64,000 nucleotides of DNA from Clostridioides difficile. GTDB lineage: Bacteria > Bacillota > Clostridia > Peptostreptococcales > Peptostreptococcaceae. Below, piece after piece: positions 32,990 to 42,020 of the stretch. The stretch is taken from contig CP103804.1 in assembly GCA_024919175.1 (NCBI GenBank), forward strand, positions 124,001-188,000, in the 5' to 3' direction. The stretch's first letter is position 1. Each line of letters opens with the position of its first letter. The translations under genes and the position numbers were made by a program. The notes below the pieces were generated by a model. That model was not told the origin of the DNA and made no database searches. It saw only the letters and a program-made list of their open reading frames with translations.

Positions 32990-35039
32990 ATATGCTCACC
33001 ACACCTTCTGCTTTGATTTTAACATCATTAGGTATCTCATTTAATGATAGTACAGTCAAGTTAGGATATACAATCTCAACTAGTTTTCTAAATGGTGCTC
33101 TTATCTTTGGTGATACTACTATTACTGGTATATTATGATTGAAATATACATTACCTATTACATCTTGTATACTCTCAAATATTTTGTTTGTATTTTCTGG
33201 GTCAACAGCTGGATAAGTTCCATTCACAGACCTTTGTAAATTATTAGATACCAATTCTTCAGTTTCTGGAGATAACGTAGCAACTACAATTGCCTTATCT
33301 TCATCCACCAAATTAGTACAAATACTTCTAGCTAAAGCTATTCTTACATATTCAGTAAGAAGCTCGATGTCTTTTGTATTTCGAGACTGGTCTGCAAGTG
33401 TTTCAAGGATTGTAACCCTATCCTTTATATTTACTTTTTCTCTCAACAGATTTTTAAGTACTTTTTGAACCTCACCAAGTGTCATTAAATCTGGTATCAA
33501 TTCATCAACTACAGCACTATAATTTTCTCTTGCTGCATCTATAATAGTCTTAACTTCTTGTCTTCCCAGTAATTCATGTGCATTGGATTTTATTATATCT
33601 AGTAAATGTGTTATAAGTATTGTGGATGAATCTACAACTGTATAACCTTTTAACTCTGCATCTTCTACCTTATCACTTTCTATCCAAAGTGCCTCTATTC
33701 CAAAAGTAGGCTCAATTGTCTTTATTCCAAATATATTAAAACCTTGATTCATAGGGTCCATACATAAAACCATATTAGGCATTATCTCATATCCAGCAAC
33801 TACATTGCCTTTTATCTTTATATTGTATTGGTTTGGATTTAATTGTAAATTATCCCTTATTCTTATCGGTTGTACAACTATACCCATGTCTATGGCACAT
33901 TGTCTTCTTATTGATGCTATTCTCTGAAGTAAATCTCCTCCTGCTGATTCATCAGCTAAGGATATTAGACCATATCCAATTTCTACTTCTATAGCTTCTA
34001 CATTTATTAAGTTTGTTACATCTTCTACTTCATTTTTATCTGGATTTACCATATCAGGTTTTTCAAACTCTAAATCTTCTAAAGTATCCTTCTTTTCTCT
34101 TCCTAAAAAGTAACCTGCTGCTATTGCACCTATACCCAGTGAAAAAAACGCTGGTTTGGGCAATCCAGGCATCATACCAAGTACAATTAAAACACATCCA
34201 GTCATCATTATTGCTTTTGGTATTGCTGTTAACTGCTTACCTACTAAATCACCAAAGTTTTCATCAGTAGAAGCTCTTGTTACGATTATACCAGCTGATG
34301 TAGATATTAATAGAGCTGGTATCTGACTTACAAGTCCATCCCCTATAGTAAGTCTTACATATGTTTGTGCTGCACCCATAAGAGTCATGTTTAGCATTAC
34401 AGCTCCTATTATAATTCCTCCTATTATGTTTATTGCTGTTACTATAAGACCTGCTATAGCATCTCCTTTTACAAACTTATTTGCACCATCCATAGATCCA
34501 TAAAAATCAGCTTCTTGTTGAAGTTCTTTTCTTCTCTTTCTAGCAGTTTTATCATCTATAACTCCTGCATTTAAATCTGCATCTATACTCATCTGTTTAC
34601 CTGGCATGGCATCTAACGTAAATCTAGCTGTTACTTCAGATACTCTTCCAGAACCATTAGTGATAACGACAAACTGAACAATTAATATAATTAGGAATAT
34701 AATTATCCCTACTACATAATTTCCACCCACAACAAAACTTCCAAACGCCTCTATAACTTCACCTGCATATCCCTGAGTTAAAATCAATCTAGTTGATGAA
34801 AGATTTAATCCTAGTCTAAATAATGTTGTTACAAGCAACACGGTTGGAAATATAGATAAATCAAGTACATTTGTTGTAAATAATGTCATTAATAAAATTA
34901 GCACAGATAAACTTATGTTAATTGCCAGTAAAATATCTAATATAAATGTAGGTAATGGCACTATCATCATAAGAACAATTCCTACAACACCAAAAGCCAC
35001 TACTACATCCATATTTTCCTTTAGATTAAACTTATTCAT
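32964..35039 (-). CDS. flhA: Flagellar export gate protein FlhA
   Basis: 691 residues, full length. About eight N-terminal membrane helices hold the FHIPEP signature region (GRVSEVTARFTLDAMPGKQMSIDADLNAG, split), and the large cytoplasmic C-terminal domain has EALWIESDKVEDAELKGYTVVDSSTILITHL and LREKVNIKDRVTILE. FlhA forms the nonameric gate of the type III export apparatus. It is 8 bp downstream of the FliR-FlhB fusion gene. Confidence 0.97.
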   Translation of the reverse strand: MNKFNLKENMDVVVAFGVVGIVLMMIVPLPTFILDILLAINISLSVLILLMTLFTTNVLDLSIFPTVLLVTTLFRLGLNLSSTRLILTQGYAGEVIEAFGSFVVGGNYVVGIIIFLIILIVQFVVITNGSGRVSEVTARFTLDAMPGKQMSIDADLNAGVIDDKTARKRRKELQQEADFYGSMDGANKFVKGDAIAGLIVTAINIIGGIIIGAVMLNMTLMGAAQTYVRLTIGDGLVSQIPALLISTSAGIIVTRASTDENFGDLVGKQLTAIPKAIMMTGCVLIVLGMMPGLPKPAFFSLGIGAIAAGYFLGREKKDTLEDLEFEKPDMVNPDKNEVEDVTNLINVEAIEVEIGYGLISLADESAGGDLLQRIASIRRQCAIDMGIVVQPIRIRDNLQLNPNQYNIKIKGNVVAGYEIMPNMVLCMDPMNQGFNIFGIKTIEPTFGIEALWIESDKVEDAELKGYTVVDSSTILITHLLDIIKSNAHELLGRQEVKTIIDAARENYSAVVDELIPDLMTLGEVQKVLKNLLREKVNIKDRVTILETLADQSRNTKDIELLTEYVRIALARSICTNLVDEDKAIVVATLSPETEELVSNNLQRSVNGTYPAVDPENTNKIFESIQDVIGNVYFNHNIPVIVVSPKIRAPFRKLVEIVYPNLTVLSLNEIPNDVKIKAEGVVSIYDDEKVYS

Positions 35040-35047
35040 TACTTATC

Positions 35048-36862
35048 CTACCTTTTTGGGACTTTGTATCTATTTTTAATTTTGTATACTGCTACTAATA
35101 TCTCTGCAAAAGCTTGATACATATCCTCTGGAATTTCTTGGTCTATTTCTACTTGTTTATATAACAACCTAGCGATAGGTTTATTTTCTATTATTGGGAT
35201 ATCATTTCCCTTTGCAATTTCTCTTATTTTAAAAGCTAAATAATCTGCACCCTTTGCCACTACTATTGGAGCTTGATCTTTCCCTTTTTCATATCTTACT
35301 GCTACAGATAAGTGTGTTGGATTGGTTACTATTACAGTAGCACTTGGGACTGCTTGCATAGTCCTTTGAGATGAAATCTGTCTTTGTTTTTGTTTTATCT
35401 TAGCTTTTACTTCTGGGTCTCCTTCTGCGTTTTTATATTCATCTTTAACTTCTTGTTTTGTCATTCTCAGTTGTTTTTTATGACTATATCTTTGATAAAA
35501 ATAATCTGCAACTGCTATAACTATCATAGCTATACAAATCTTACTTAATATGGAATATACTAAGTCTTTAACTGTGTACATTAAAGTTGGTAGATATATG
35601 TTTCCTAGTTTCAAGATATCTAAATAATTATCTTGAAAGAATTTATATCCTATATAAGCTAAAACAGATATAATAGCTGTATCCTTTATTAAAGTTGATA
35701 AACTTCTCATAGAAAACATGTTTTTGAATCCACTAATTGGATTTAATTTTGATAAATTTGGTTTCAAAGTTTCTCCAGTAAACAATATCCCCACTTGAAA
35801 TAAGTTAGCTACTACACCTAAAACCAAAAATGGAATAGCTATCGGCAAAAATATCTTAAAAAAATCCATTAATCCTACTATAATTAAGTTTTCTAGATTT
35901 GAATAATTTATGTTCATATAAAAATTCAAATTTAAGAAATAATTAAGTGAAGATTTAAGTGTATCCACTACATATGAAAATAATGTAGGAACTAACAAAG
36001 TGAATGCAAATAAGGTCATTGCAACAGGTAATTCTCTACTTTTTGCTATGTTACCCTTTCTTCTTTGCTCTCCCTTTTTCTTTGGAGTAGCTTCTTCTGT
36101 TTTATCTGTTGATCCCATAAAAAACATAGGGGCTAGTGCAAAAGTTCCCTCATACATCTTTGGTATTTGACTCAATAAATGACTTATTTGGTTAACAATT
36201 AAAGGTATTGATATGATAAAAAGTGCAATCCCAACCAATATTTTTAATGGCATACCAACAATCATTACATTTAGTTGAGGTACACTTCTTGATATAAGCC
36301 CTAAGATAAAATCTGCCATAAGCAGACAAAGTACAATAGGTATTGCTATTTTGAATCCAGTTATAAAGCACTGTACAAATATGTTTATTATATAATCTAT
36401 ATTATTATCTACAAATGATTTTCCTATTGGAATTAACTCAAAACTATACCTTATACCTCGAATTAAAATATGATGACCATCCATGCTAAAAAATATCATA
36501 ATTGCTGTCCAGTTCATAAGATTATCGATTAGAGTCGTTTGAGTCATTGAATTTGGGTCAAACATATTAATCATTGATAATCCCATCTGTTGGTCCATCA
36601 TAGAACCTGCCATTCTGATACTATAAAAACATAGATTCGTTATATATCCAAGTATAATCCCTGTTATAGTCTCATTTATACCATATAACGTAAACATTAC
36701 TATATTATCTATATTTGTTACATATTCAATTTGCATAGTACTTGAAATCAATATTGATATAATGATTGCAAAGAGTGACTTAAATAAAGCAGGTGTACCA
36801 GCTGGGAATAGCATTCTCAATGTTCCAAAGAAGGCTACTATTCTAATAAATACAAAAATCAT
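35048..36862 (-). CDS. fliR/flhB: FliR-FlhB fusion, flagellar export gate
   Basis: 604 residues in one frame. Residues 1 to about 250 are FliR with multiple membrane helices (AGSMMDQQMGLSMINMFDP is a FliR stretch). Residues about 251-604 are FlhB, beginning STDKTEEATPKKKGEQRRKGN. The FlhB autocleavage site NPTH is at residues 514-517, followed by LSVAVRYEKG. FlhB controls the switch from rod/hook to filament substrates. Such fusions are known in clostridia. No internal stop or frameshift is seen. It follows fliQ by 11 bp. Confidence 0.95.
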   Translation of the reverse strand: MIFVFIRIVAFFGTLRMLFPAGTPALFKSLFAIIISILISSTMQIEYVTNIDNIVMFTLYGINETITGIILGYITNLCFYSIRMAGSMMDQQMGLSMINMFDPNSMTQTTLIDNLMNWTAIMIFFSMDGHHILIRGIRYSFELIPIGKSFVDNNIDYIINIFVQCFITGFKIAIPIVLCLLMADFILGLISRSVPQLNVMIVGMPLKILVGIALFIISIPLIVNQISHLLSQIPKMYEGTFALAPMFFMGSTDKTEEATPKKKGEQRRKGNIAKSRELPVAMTLFAFTLLVPTLFSYVVDTLKSSLNYFLNLNFYMNINYSNLENLIIVGLMDFFKIFLPIAIPFLVLGVVANLFQVGILFTGETLKPNLSKLNPISGFKNMFSMRSLSTLIKDTAIISVLAYIGYKFFQDNYLDILKLGNIYLPTLMYTVKDLVYSILSKICIAMIVIAVADYFYQRYSHKKQLRMTKQEVKDEYKNAEGDPEVKAKIKQKQRQISSQRTMQAVPSATVIVTNPTHLSVAVRYEKGKDQAPIVVAKGADYLAFKIREIAKGNDIPIIENKPIARLLYKQVEIDQEIPEDMYQAFAEILVAVYKIKNRYKVPKR

Positions 36863-36873
36863 CTGTATCCTAC

Positions 36874-37143
36874 TTACTTAGTTATAAGAGACATCATATT
36901 GAATATCTCAGAAGTAAAACTAATAAGGGTATGTAACATCCAGCTTCCACCAATAGCTACTACTAAAAGAATCGCTATTAGTTTTGGTACAAATGTCAAA
37001 GTTTGCTCTTGGATTTGAGTTGTAGCTTGAAATACACTTATTAAAAGTCCAACTACAAGAGAAACAATGAGTACTGGGGCTGCAATCATAGCTCCCGTAA
37101 ACATACCATTTTTAAGAACACTCATTATCATAAATTCACTCAT
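36874..37143 (-). CDS. fliQ: Flagellar export protein FliQ
   Basis: 89 residues with two transmembrane helices (FTGAMIAAPVLIVSLVVGLLISVFQATTQIQEQTLTFVPK is the family hairpin and is unmistakable, split by the loop). It packs with FliP and FliR to form the core export gate in the membrane. It lies 12 bp after fliP. Confidence 0.95.
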   Translation of the reverse strand: MSEFMIMSVLKNGMFTGAMIAAPVLIVSLVVGLLISVFQATTQIQEQTLTFVPKLIAILLVVAIGGSWMLHTLISFTSEIFNMMSLITK

Positions 37144-37155
37144 ACTATTTTTCTC

Positions 37156-37821
37156 CTATCCAAATCCCAATATCAATGTTTTTACTATCAAGTTCCATCC
37201 ATCTACCATTACAAATAACAACAACTTAAATGGTAATGATATCATGACTGGAGGCAACATAAACATCCCCATAGACATTAAAACACTTGCCACAACAAGG
37301 TCTATTATCAAAAATGGTATGTATATTAAAAAACCTATTTGAAAAGCAGTTTTTAGTTCACTTATAGCAAAAGCTGGAACTACAACAGATAAGGGTATAT
37401 TTTCACGAGTTAATTTTTTTTCTTTTAACCCTGCCTGTTCTACAAATAAATCTAAGTCAGTTTGTCTAGTTTGCTTTAATAAAAACTCTTTTATAGGTAC
37501 TTCTGCTTCCTTCATGGCTTTTTCCATAGTGATGTCTTCTTTTATATATGGTTGTAATGCCTTTTCGTTTATTTCATTTAATACTGGTCTCATTATAAAT
37601 ATTGTCAATACTATTGCAAGCCCTACCAAAATTTGACTTGGAATTGCTTGTTGTGCTCCTAATGCTGATTTTAAAAATGATAAACTTATGACTATTCTAA
37701 CAAAGCTTGTCATCATGAACATTACAAATGGTAAAAACATTAACGCAGTTAGAAATAAAAACAATTGCATTGAACTTGTATATGGTACATCAGCCAAAGG
37801 TAATTTTGATAATAGCTCCAT
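37156..37821 (-). CDS. fliP: Flagellar export protein FliP
   Basis: 221 residues with about four membrane helices. Family signatures are MTSFVRIVISLSFLKSALGAQQAIPSQILVGLA and PAFAISELKTAFQIGFLIYIPFLIIDLVVASVLMSMGM. FliP forms the pentameric ring of the export gate with FliQ and FliR. It starts right at the end of the fliO/fliZ gene and precedes fliQ by 12 bp. Confidence 0.96.
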   Translation of the reverse strand: MELLSKLPLADVPYTSSMQLFLFLTALMFLPFVMFMMTSFVRIVISLSFLKSALGAQQAIPSQILVGLAIVLTIFIMRPVLNEINEKALQPYIKEDITMEKAMKEAEVPIKEFLLKQTRQTDLDLFVEQAGLKEKKLTRENIPLSVVVPAFAISELKTAFQIGFLIYIPFLIIDLVVASVLMSMGMFMLPPVMISLPFKLLLFVMVDGWNLIVKTLILGFG

Positions 37822-38196
37822 CTACTTATCTTCCTTTTTTGTAAATTTTCCAATATATCTACTGAAATCATATTTTGCTTTGATTTTTTCCATTTTAAAA
37901 TCTTGGATTTTAAAATTTCTTTCTTTAATGTCATCTTCTATTTTTGATATTTCTTCTTTGGTCAAATCTTTTATTTTATTCATACTAGCTGAAGAAGATG
38001 CAATAATACACCCTTCTTCACCTACTTTTAAAATTATTATGCTATTGTTTTTATTTATACTTACAATGTCTAGTATTTTTACATATTTGTCATTGTATTT
38101 TTTTAATAAAGTTCCCTGGCTAATTTTTAAAGATAAGACTATCAATATTAAAATTATTGGAATACATATTAATATCTTTAATAAATAAAGTATCAT
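37822..38196 (-). CDS. fliZ: Flagellar protein FliO/FliZ
   Basis: 124 residues. An N-terminal membrane helix (ILYLLKILICIPIILILIVLSL) is followed by a small basic domain (KYVKILDIVSINKNNSIIILKVGEEGCIIASS), the FliO/FliZ pattern in which a membrane anchor carries a beta-rich domain. FliO assists assembly of the FliP ring. Its place before fliPQR is the family norm. In Gram-positive annotations it is called FliZ. Confidence 0.8.
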   Translation of the reverse strand: MILYLLKILICIPIILILIVLSLKISQGTLLKKYNDKYVKILDIVSINKNNSIIILKVGEEGCIIASSSASMNKIKDLTKEEISKIEDDIKERNFKIQDFKMEKIKAKYDFSRYIGKFTKKEDK

Positions 38197-38210
38197 GTCT
38201 TACCATCCTT

Positions 38211-38654
38211 TTACTGTACTACTATATTTGTGAAATATATGTTTTGTATTACATTCCCGCCTAAATTCGTATTTAAAGTATTTTTTATTTCATCTTTTAT
38301 ATTATTTAGGTTTTCAGCAGCAAAATCATCTGCTCTTTTTGCCATAAGGCAATTTATAATATTATCTCTAATTAAAGGTGTATTTTTTTCTATATCTTTA
38401 TATGAAGCATCATAAGACACAGTTATTGATACCTTTAAATATCTTACACCTTCATCAGCTAGCTTCAATACCATTTCTTCTAAATCAAGATTTTCTGTTT
38501 TTATTTCGTCTTTACCTTTTCCTGTTGGAATAAACAAACCTATAATCTTATCAATTTGTCCATTTCCACCTTTACCTAATATAAAAAACCCTGCTCCTGC
38601 TGAGAAAACAATCAGTATCAAAATAATTAGAATAATTTTTTTATTTTTGAACAA
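38211..38654 (-). CDS. fliL: Flagellar basal-body-associated protein FliL
   Basis: 147 residues. One N-terminal membrane helix (KIILIILILIVFSAGAGFFIL) is followed by an extracytoplasmic domain (VRYLKVSITVSYD...TPLIRDNIINCLMAKRADDF), the FliL pattern with conserved IRD. FliL surrounds the stator units and supports motor torque. It is 11 bp after motB. Confidence 0.9.
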   Translation of the reverse strand: MFKNKKIILIILILIVFSAGAGFFILGKGGNGQIDKIIGLFIPTGKGKDEIKTENLDLEEMVLKLADEGVRYLKVSITVSYDASYKDIEKNTPLIRDNIINCLMAKRADDFAAENLNNIKDEIKNTLNTNLGGNVIQNIYFTNIVVQ

Positions 38655-38665
38655 AACTCTTCCTC

Positions 38666-39361
38666 CTAGTCGATAGTTATAAGTATATTAACTCTTCTAT
38701 TCTCAGCTCTCCCTTTTGCTGTTTCATTTGAAACTAAAGGTTGATACTCTCCACATCCTGTTGCTGAAAATAGTTTAGGGTCCATGCCCTTCTCTTCTAC
38801 AAAGTATCTTACAACACTTACTGCTCTACTAGAAGATAAATCCCAATTGGACTCATGTGTACTTGATTTTACAGGTACATTATCAGTATGACCTTCTATA
38901 ACTATCTTATTTTTCATCATTTTTATCATGTCATATACTTTATTGAGAGTAGCTTTACTATCAACTTTTAACTCCGAAATCCCAGAGTCAAATAAGATTG
39001 AGTCATCTAGTTCTAGTAAAATCCCTCTACTATCATCCTTAACTGTTACACTATTTTGTAAGTTAGAATTATTAACCTTATCTTTTAAATCTTGCTCTAA
39101 ATTTGACTTATCATTTTTATCTACTAAACCACTATCTATTGGAGACTTAGCACTTGTACTTGAACCTGTGTTAAACATACTTACTCCAGAAAATTGACCT
39201 TTTAATGCATTTGATATATTTTTAAATTTTTCCATATCTACAACTGATGTTGCATATAGCAATACGAAAAATGTAAGAATTAAAGTTATTGTGTCTGCAT
39301 AAGTGGCCAACCATGCATCTGGATTTATCTCATCTTTTTTTTTATTTTTTCTACGCGCCAT
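38666..39361 (-). CDS. motB: Flagellar motor protein MotB
   Basis: 231 residues. The N-terminal basic segment MARRKNKKKDEINPDAWLATYADTITLILTFFVLLYA contains the helix with the channel Asp (TYADTIT), and the C-terminal OmpA-like peptidoglycan-binding domain reads IVIEGHTDNVPVKSS.HESNWDLSSSRAVSVVRYF and AENRRVNILI. With MotA it forms the stator, anchored to the cell wall. The start overlaps motA by 11 bp. Confidence 0.95.
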   Translation of the reverse strand: MARRKNKKKDEINPDAWLATYADTITLILTFFVLLYATSVVDMEKFKNISNALKGQFSGVSMFNTGSSTSAKSPIDSGLVDKNDKSNLEQDLKDKVNNSNLQNSVTVKDDSRGILLELDDSILFDSGISELKVDSKATLNKVYDMIKMMKNKIVIEGHTDNVPVKSSTHESNWDLSSSRAVSVVRYFVEEKGMDPKLFSATGCGEYQPLVSNETAKGRAENRRVNILITID

Positions 39362-40169
39362 TACTCATTGCTCTTTCTGTATTCTTATTGGATTTCATAA
39401 ACTGTAATTTTTCACTTTTTGAAAGGTATGTTGCTAAACGTTCCTCAACAACTATACTGCTTTCACCAGATTGTATACTTATTATACCTTCCAGCATCAT
39501 TTCTTTTATGTAGATTTCTTTTTCAGTCTTTTCATCTATGTTGTATGCAATTGGATTTAAGGCAATATTTGCAAGTAGAGAACCATAAAATGTTGTAATT
39601 AATGCTTTTCCCATACCAGAAGCAATCAAATCTGGTGATGTAAGGTCAGATAGCATCTGTATAAGACCTATTAGAGTCCCCAACATTCCAAATGCAGGTG
39701 CAAATGTTCCCCAAGTTTTAAATATCTTTGAATATCTGTTATTTGTATCTTCAACAGAATCTATCTCTAATTCTAATATAGACCTTATTTCATTGACTTC
39801 CAGACCATCAATACATAATTCTAATCCTTTTTTCATAAATGGGTCTTGTATTTTCATTACATCACTTTCTATTGACAAAAGACCTTCTCTTCTAGCCTTT
39901 TTAGAAAGTGCTTTAAATTGATTTAATAAGTCTAATCTTGATATACTTGTTGTTTTAAATGAGTATTGTAGTGCGTTTTTTATAAGTTTCATATCATCAA
40001 TAGTAAATGTAATCATCAACGCTCCAAATGACCCAAATACTGTAATTAATATAGATGCAAAATCAAAAAAACTTTTTAATCCCGAACTACTTCCTTTTAC
40101 TGCACCAAATAAAACTAATACTGTAGATAATATTAGTCCAATGAATGTCAGTGAATCTGTTTTTTTCAT
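39351..40169 (-). CDS. motA: Flagellar motor protein MotA
   Basis: 272 residues with four membrane helices. Typical stretches are GLILSTVLVLFGAVKGSSSGLKSFFDFASILITVFGSFGALMI in the first half and TWGTFAPAFGMLGTLIGLIQML...GMGKALITTFYGSLLANIALNPIAY in the second. The cytoplasmic loop contacts FliG. The start overlaps the flbD stop by one base, and motB overlaps its end. Confidence 0.95.
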   Translation of the reverse strand: MKKTDSLTFIGLILSTVLVLFGAVKGSSSGLKSFFDFASILITVFGSFGALMITFTIDDMKLIKNALQYSFKTTSISRLDLLNQFKALSKKARREGLLSIESDVMKIQDPFMKKGLELCIDGLEVNEIRSILELEIDSVEDTNNRYSKIFKTWGTFAPAFGMLGTLIGLIQMLSDLTSPDLIASGMGKALITTFYGSLLANIALNPIAYNIDEKTEKEIYIKEMMLEGIISIQSGESSIVVEERLATYLSKSEKLQFMKSNKNTERAMSNGA

Positions 40170-40372
40170 TATTTTTCGCTCCTAATATAGCCTACATTTA
40201 TTTTCCTTTTATACTTTATTACTTTATCTACTATCTCATCTACAGACTCTTTTACAAGGTTTTTTTCTCCTGTTGTAAGTAATATTCTGCTTTCTGGCAC
40301 TGAATCAATTCTTACTATAAGGTCTGAGTTTAATATGTAGCTTCTTCCGTTTAAATCTGTTACTCTTATCAT
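40169..40372 (-). CDS. flbD: FlbD-like flagellar protein (SwrD)
   Basis: 67 residues, matching the short FlbD/SwrD family: MIRVTDLNGRSYILNSDLIVRIDSVPESRILLTTGEKNLVKESVDEIVDKVIKYKR (split). In Bacillus SwrD raises motor torque, and the gene commonly lies between flgE and motA or fliL, as here. It is 12 bp after flgE. Confidence 0.92.
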   Translation of the reverse strand: MIRVTDLNGRSYILNSDLIVRIDSVPESRILLTTGEKNLVKESVDEIVDKVIKYKRKINVGYIRSEK

Positions 40373-40384
40373 ATTATGTACCTA

Positions 40385-41368
40385 CTATCTCTTAAGACTT
40401 ATTATTTCTTGAAGTATCTCATCTGATGTAGATATTATTTTACTGTTTGCTTGGAAAGACCTACTTGCTATTATCATTTCTGTAAATTCTTCTGCTATAT
40501 CTACATTAGAAGCTTCTATTGCCCCTTGTATTATTGTTCCTGTAGCTCCTGCTATTTGTGGGTCTCCTGAGTTTGCTGATGGCTTGTATAAGTTTCCTCC
40601 ATCTGCATCTAGTCCTGATGGATTTTGGAATGCATATGTTTGTACTTTTTGAAGTCTACCATCAGTATCAATATTTAAGCCAGATGCATCTCCTACTTTT
40701 TTGCCATCAGGAATATTATATACAAACTGAGTTCTTTGACCATCACTCAATAAAAATTCTACTGTTCCATCCTTGGATATGTTATACTCTAATACATTTT
40801 GAACTGTACCATCTTTAGGACTTACACTTTGAAGTGGTATTACAATAGGTTCTTTTCCTTCTGCTGTAGCATTCTTAGTAAATTCACCAGTAGTGGCATT
40901 ATATGTACCCTTATAAACCTCACCTTGTAACATATACCCATCACCATTTACAAGTCTTCCACCTTTAACACCTAGCAAAGGTCCTGCTGCTGCTTTATAT
41001 CCTGTATCTAAGTTAAAAGAACCATCTCTTGTATACATAACTGTACCTTGCCTTACTACTGGAAGATACCCTTCTCCATCTATCATTAAATCTGATGGTC
41101 TATTAGTTGGCTGTACATTCCCTTGTGTCATATCTTTATTTATACTTGATATCTTACTACCTACACCTACTTGTCCTAAGTTTGTTCCCCCTAATGCAGC
41201 TGTTGGAGCACTTGCATATAATACAGTTTGATAAAATGAATCTGTTATTCTAGCTGAACTTTTCTTAAAAGCAGTAGTTCCAGCATTGGCTACATTGTTA
41301 CCTATTACGTCTAATTTAGTTTGATTTGCTTTCATTCCACTTACACCTGAATACATTGCTTTTATCAT
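40385..41368 (-). CDS. flgE: Flagellar hook protein FlgE
   Basis: 327 residues. The N-terminal rod/hook segment MIKAMYSGVSGMKANQTKLDVIGNNVANAGTTAFKK and C-terminal NVDIAEEFTEMIIASRSFQANSKIISTSDEILQEI are typical, with FlgE-type internal QPTNRPSDLMIDGEGYLPV. It polymerises into the hook, capped by FlgD, encoded just upstream. It is longer than the rod proteins because of an inserted middle domain. Confidence 0.93.
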   Translation of the reverse strand: MIKAMYSGVSGMKANQTKLDVIGNNVANAGTTAFKKSSARITDSFYQTVLYASAPTAALGGTNLGQVGVGSKISSINKDMTQGNVQPTNRPSDLMIDGEGYLPVVRQGTVMYTRDGSFNLDTGYKAAAGPLLGVKGGRLVNGDGYMLQGEVYKGTYNATTGEFTKNATAEGKEPIVIPLQSVSPKDGTVQNVLEYNISKDGTVEFLLSDGQRTQFVYNIPDGKKVGDASGLNIDTDGRLQKVQTYAFQNPSGLDADGGNLYKPSANSGDPQIAGATGTIIQGAIEASNVDIAEEFTEMIIASRSFQANSKIISTSDEILQEIISLKR

Positions 41369-41394
41369 GAATTTACCTCTTTTCTAATTTAATA

Positions 41395-42003
41395 TTATTC
41401 TTGCTCTGGAGATTCTGGTTCTGGAGAGTCATTTTCTTCTCCTGAATTTGCATCTACCTCTCCTATTTTAAGTAATTTCTCATATTTAACATCTACAGTT
41501 TTATCACTACCATCCACTTTTAACTCCAAGTGTACCTCTCCATCTTTTATATATGTAGACTTTACTACACCTACAATGTTTTCATCTTTTTCCTCTTCAC
41601 CAGATACTTCTACTTCCTTACCAATTAATGATGTCGCCATACTCAAAGCAGAGTTTATTAGAGTAGAGTTACTTAAAGCTAAAAGTATATCTAGCTTGTC
41701 GTTCATAGCTGACATCTTTTCTAAAGTTGCAAACTGAGCTAATTGTGATACATACTCTGTTGGGTCTTGTGGATTCATTGGGTCTTGATTACCCATTTGT
41801 GCTACAAGTATTTTCATAAACAAGTCTTTATCAGCATCATCACCCTGCCCTATAATTGGGGTTCCGTTGTCTGTTACTGTCTGATTTCCTTTACTCCTAA
41901 CTTGTTTATTAGAAATATCATTAATATTTCTTTCAAGTTGGCTCAAGCTATTTGACCTATAATTTCCTTGAGCCCCTGCTAAAGCTGTTGCTACTCCGTA
42001 CAT
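41395..42003 (-). CDS. flgD: Hook assembly (capping) protein FlgD
   Basis: 202 residues. The N-terminal FlgD domain contains FMKILVAQMGNQDPMNPQDPTEYVSQLAQFATLEKMSAMND (split), which is diagnostic. The C-terminus ends in an acidic Glu/Pro tail (SGEENDSPEPESPEQE). FlgD caps the growing hook and is later removed. It lies between fliK and flgE. Confidence 0.95.
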   Translation of the reverse strand: MYGVATALAGAQGNYRSNSLSQLERNINDISNKQVRSKGNQTVTDNGTPIIGQGDDADKDLFMKILVAQMGNQDPMNPQDPTEYVSQLAQFATLEKMSAMNDKLDILLALSNSTLINSALSMATSLIGKEVEVSGEEEKDENIVGVVKSTYIKDGEVHLELKVDGSDKTVDVKYEKLLKIGEVDANSGEENDSPEPESPEQE

Positions 42004-42020
42004 ACAGTATTTCCTCCTTA

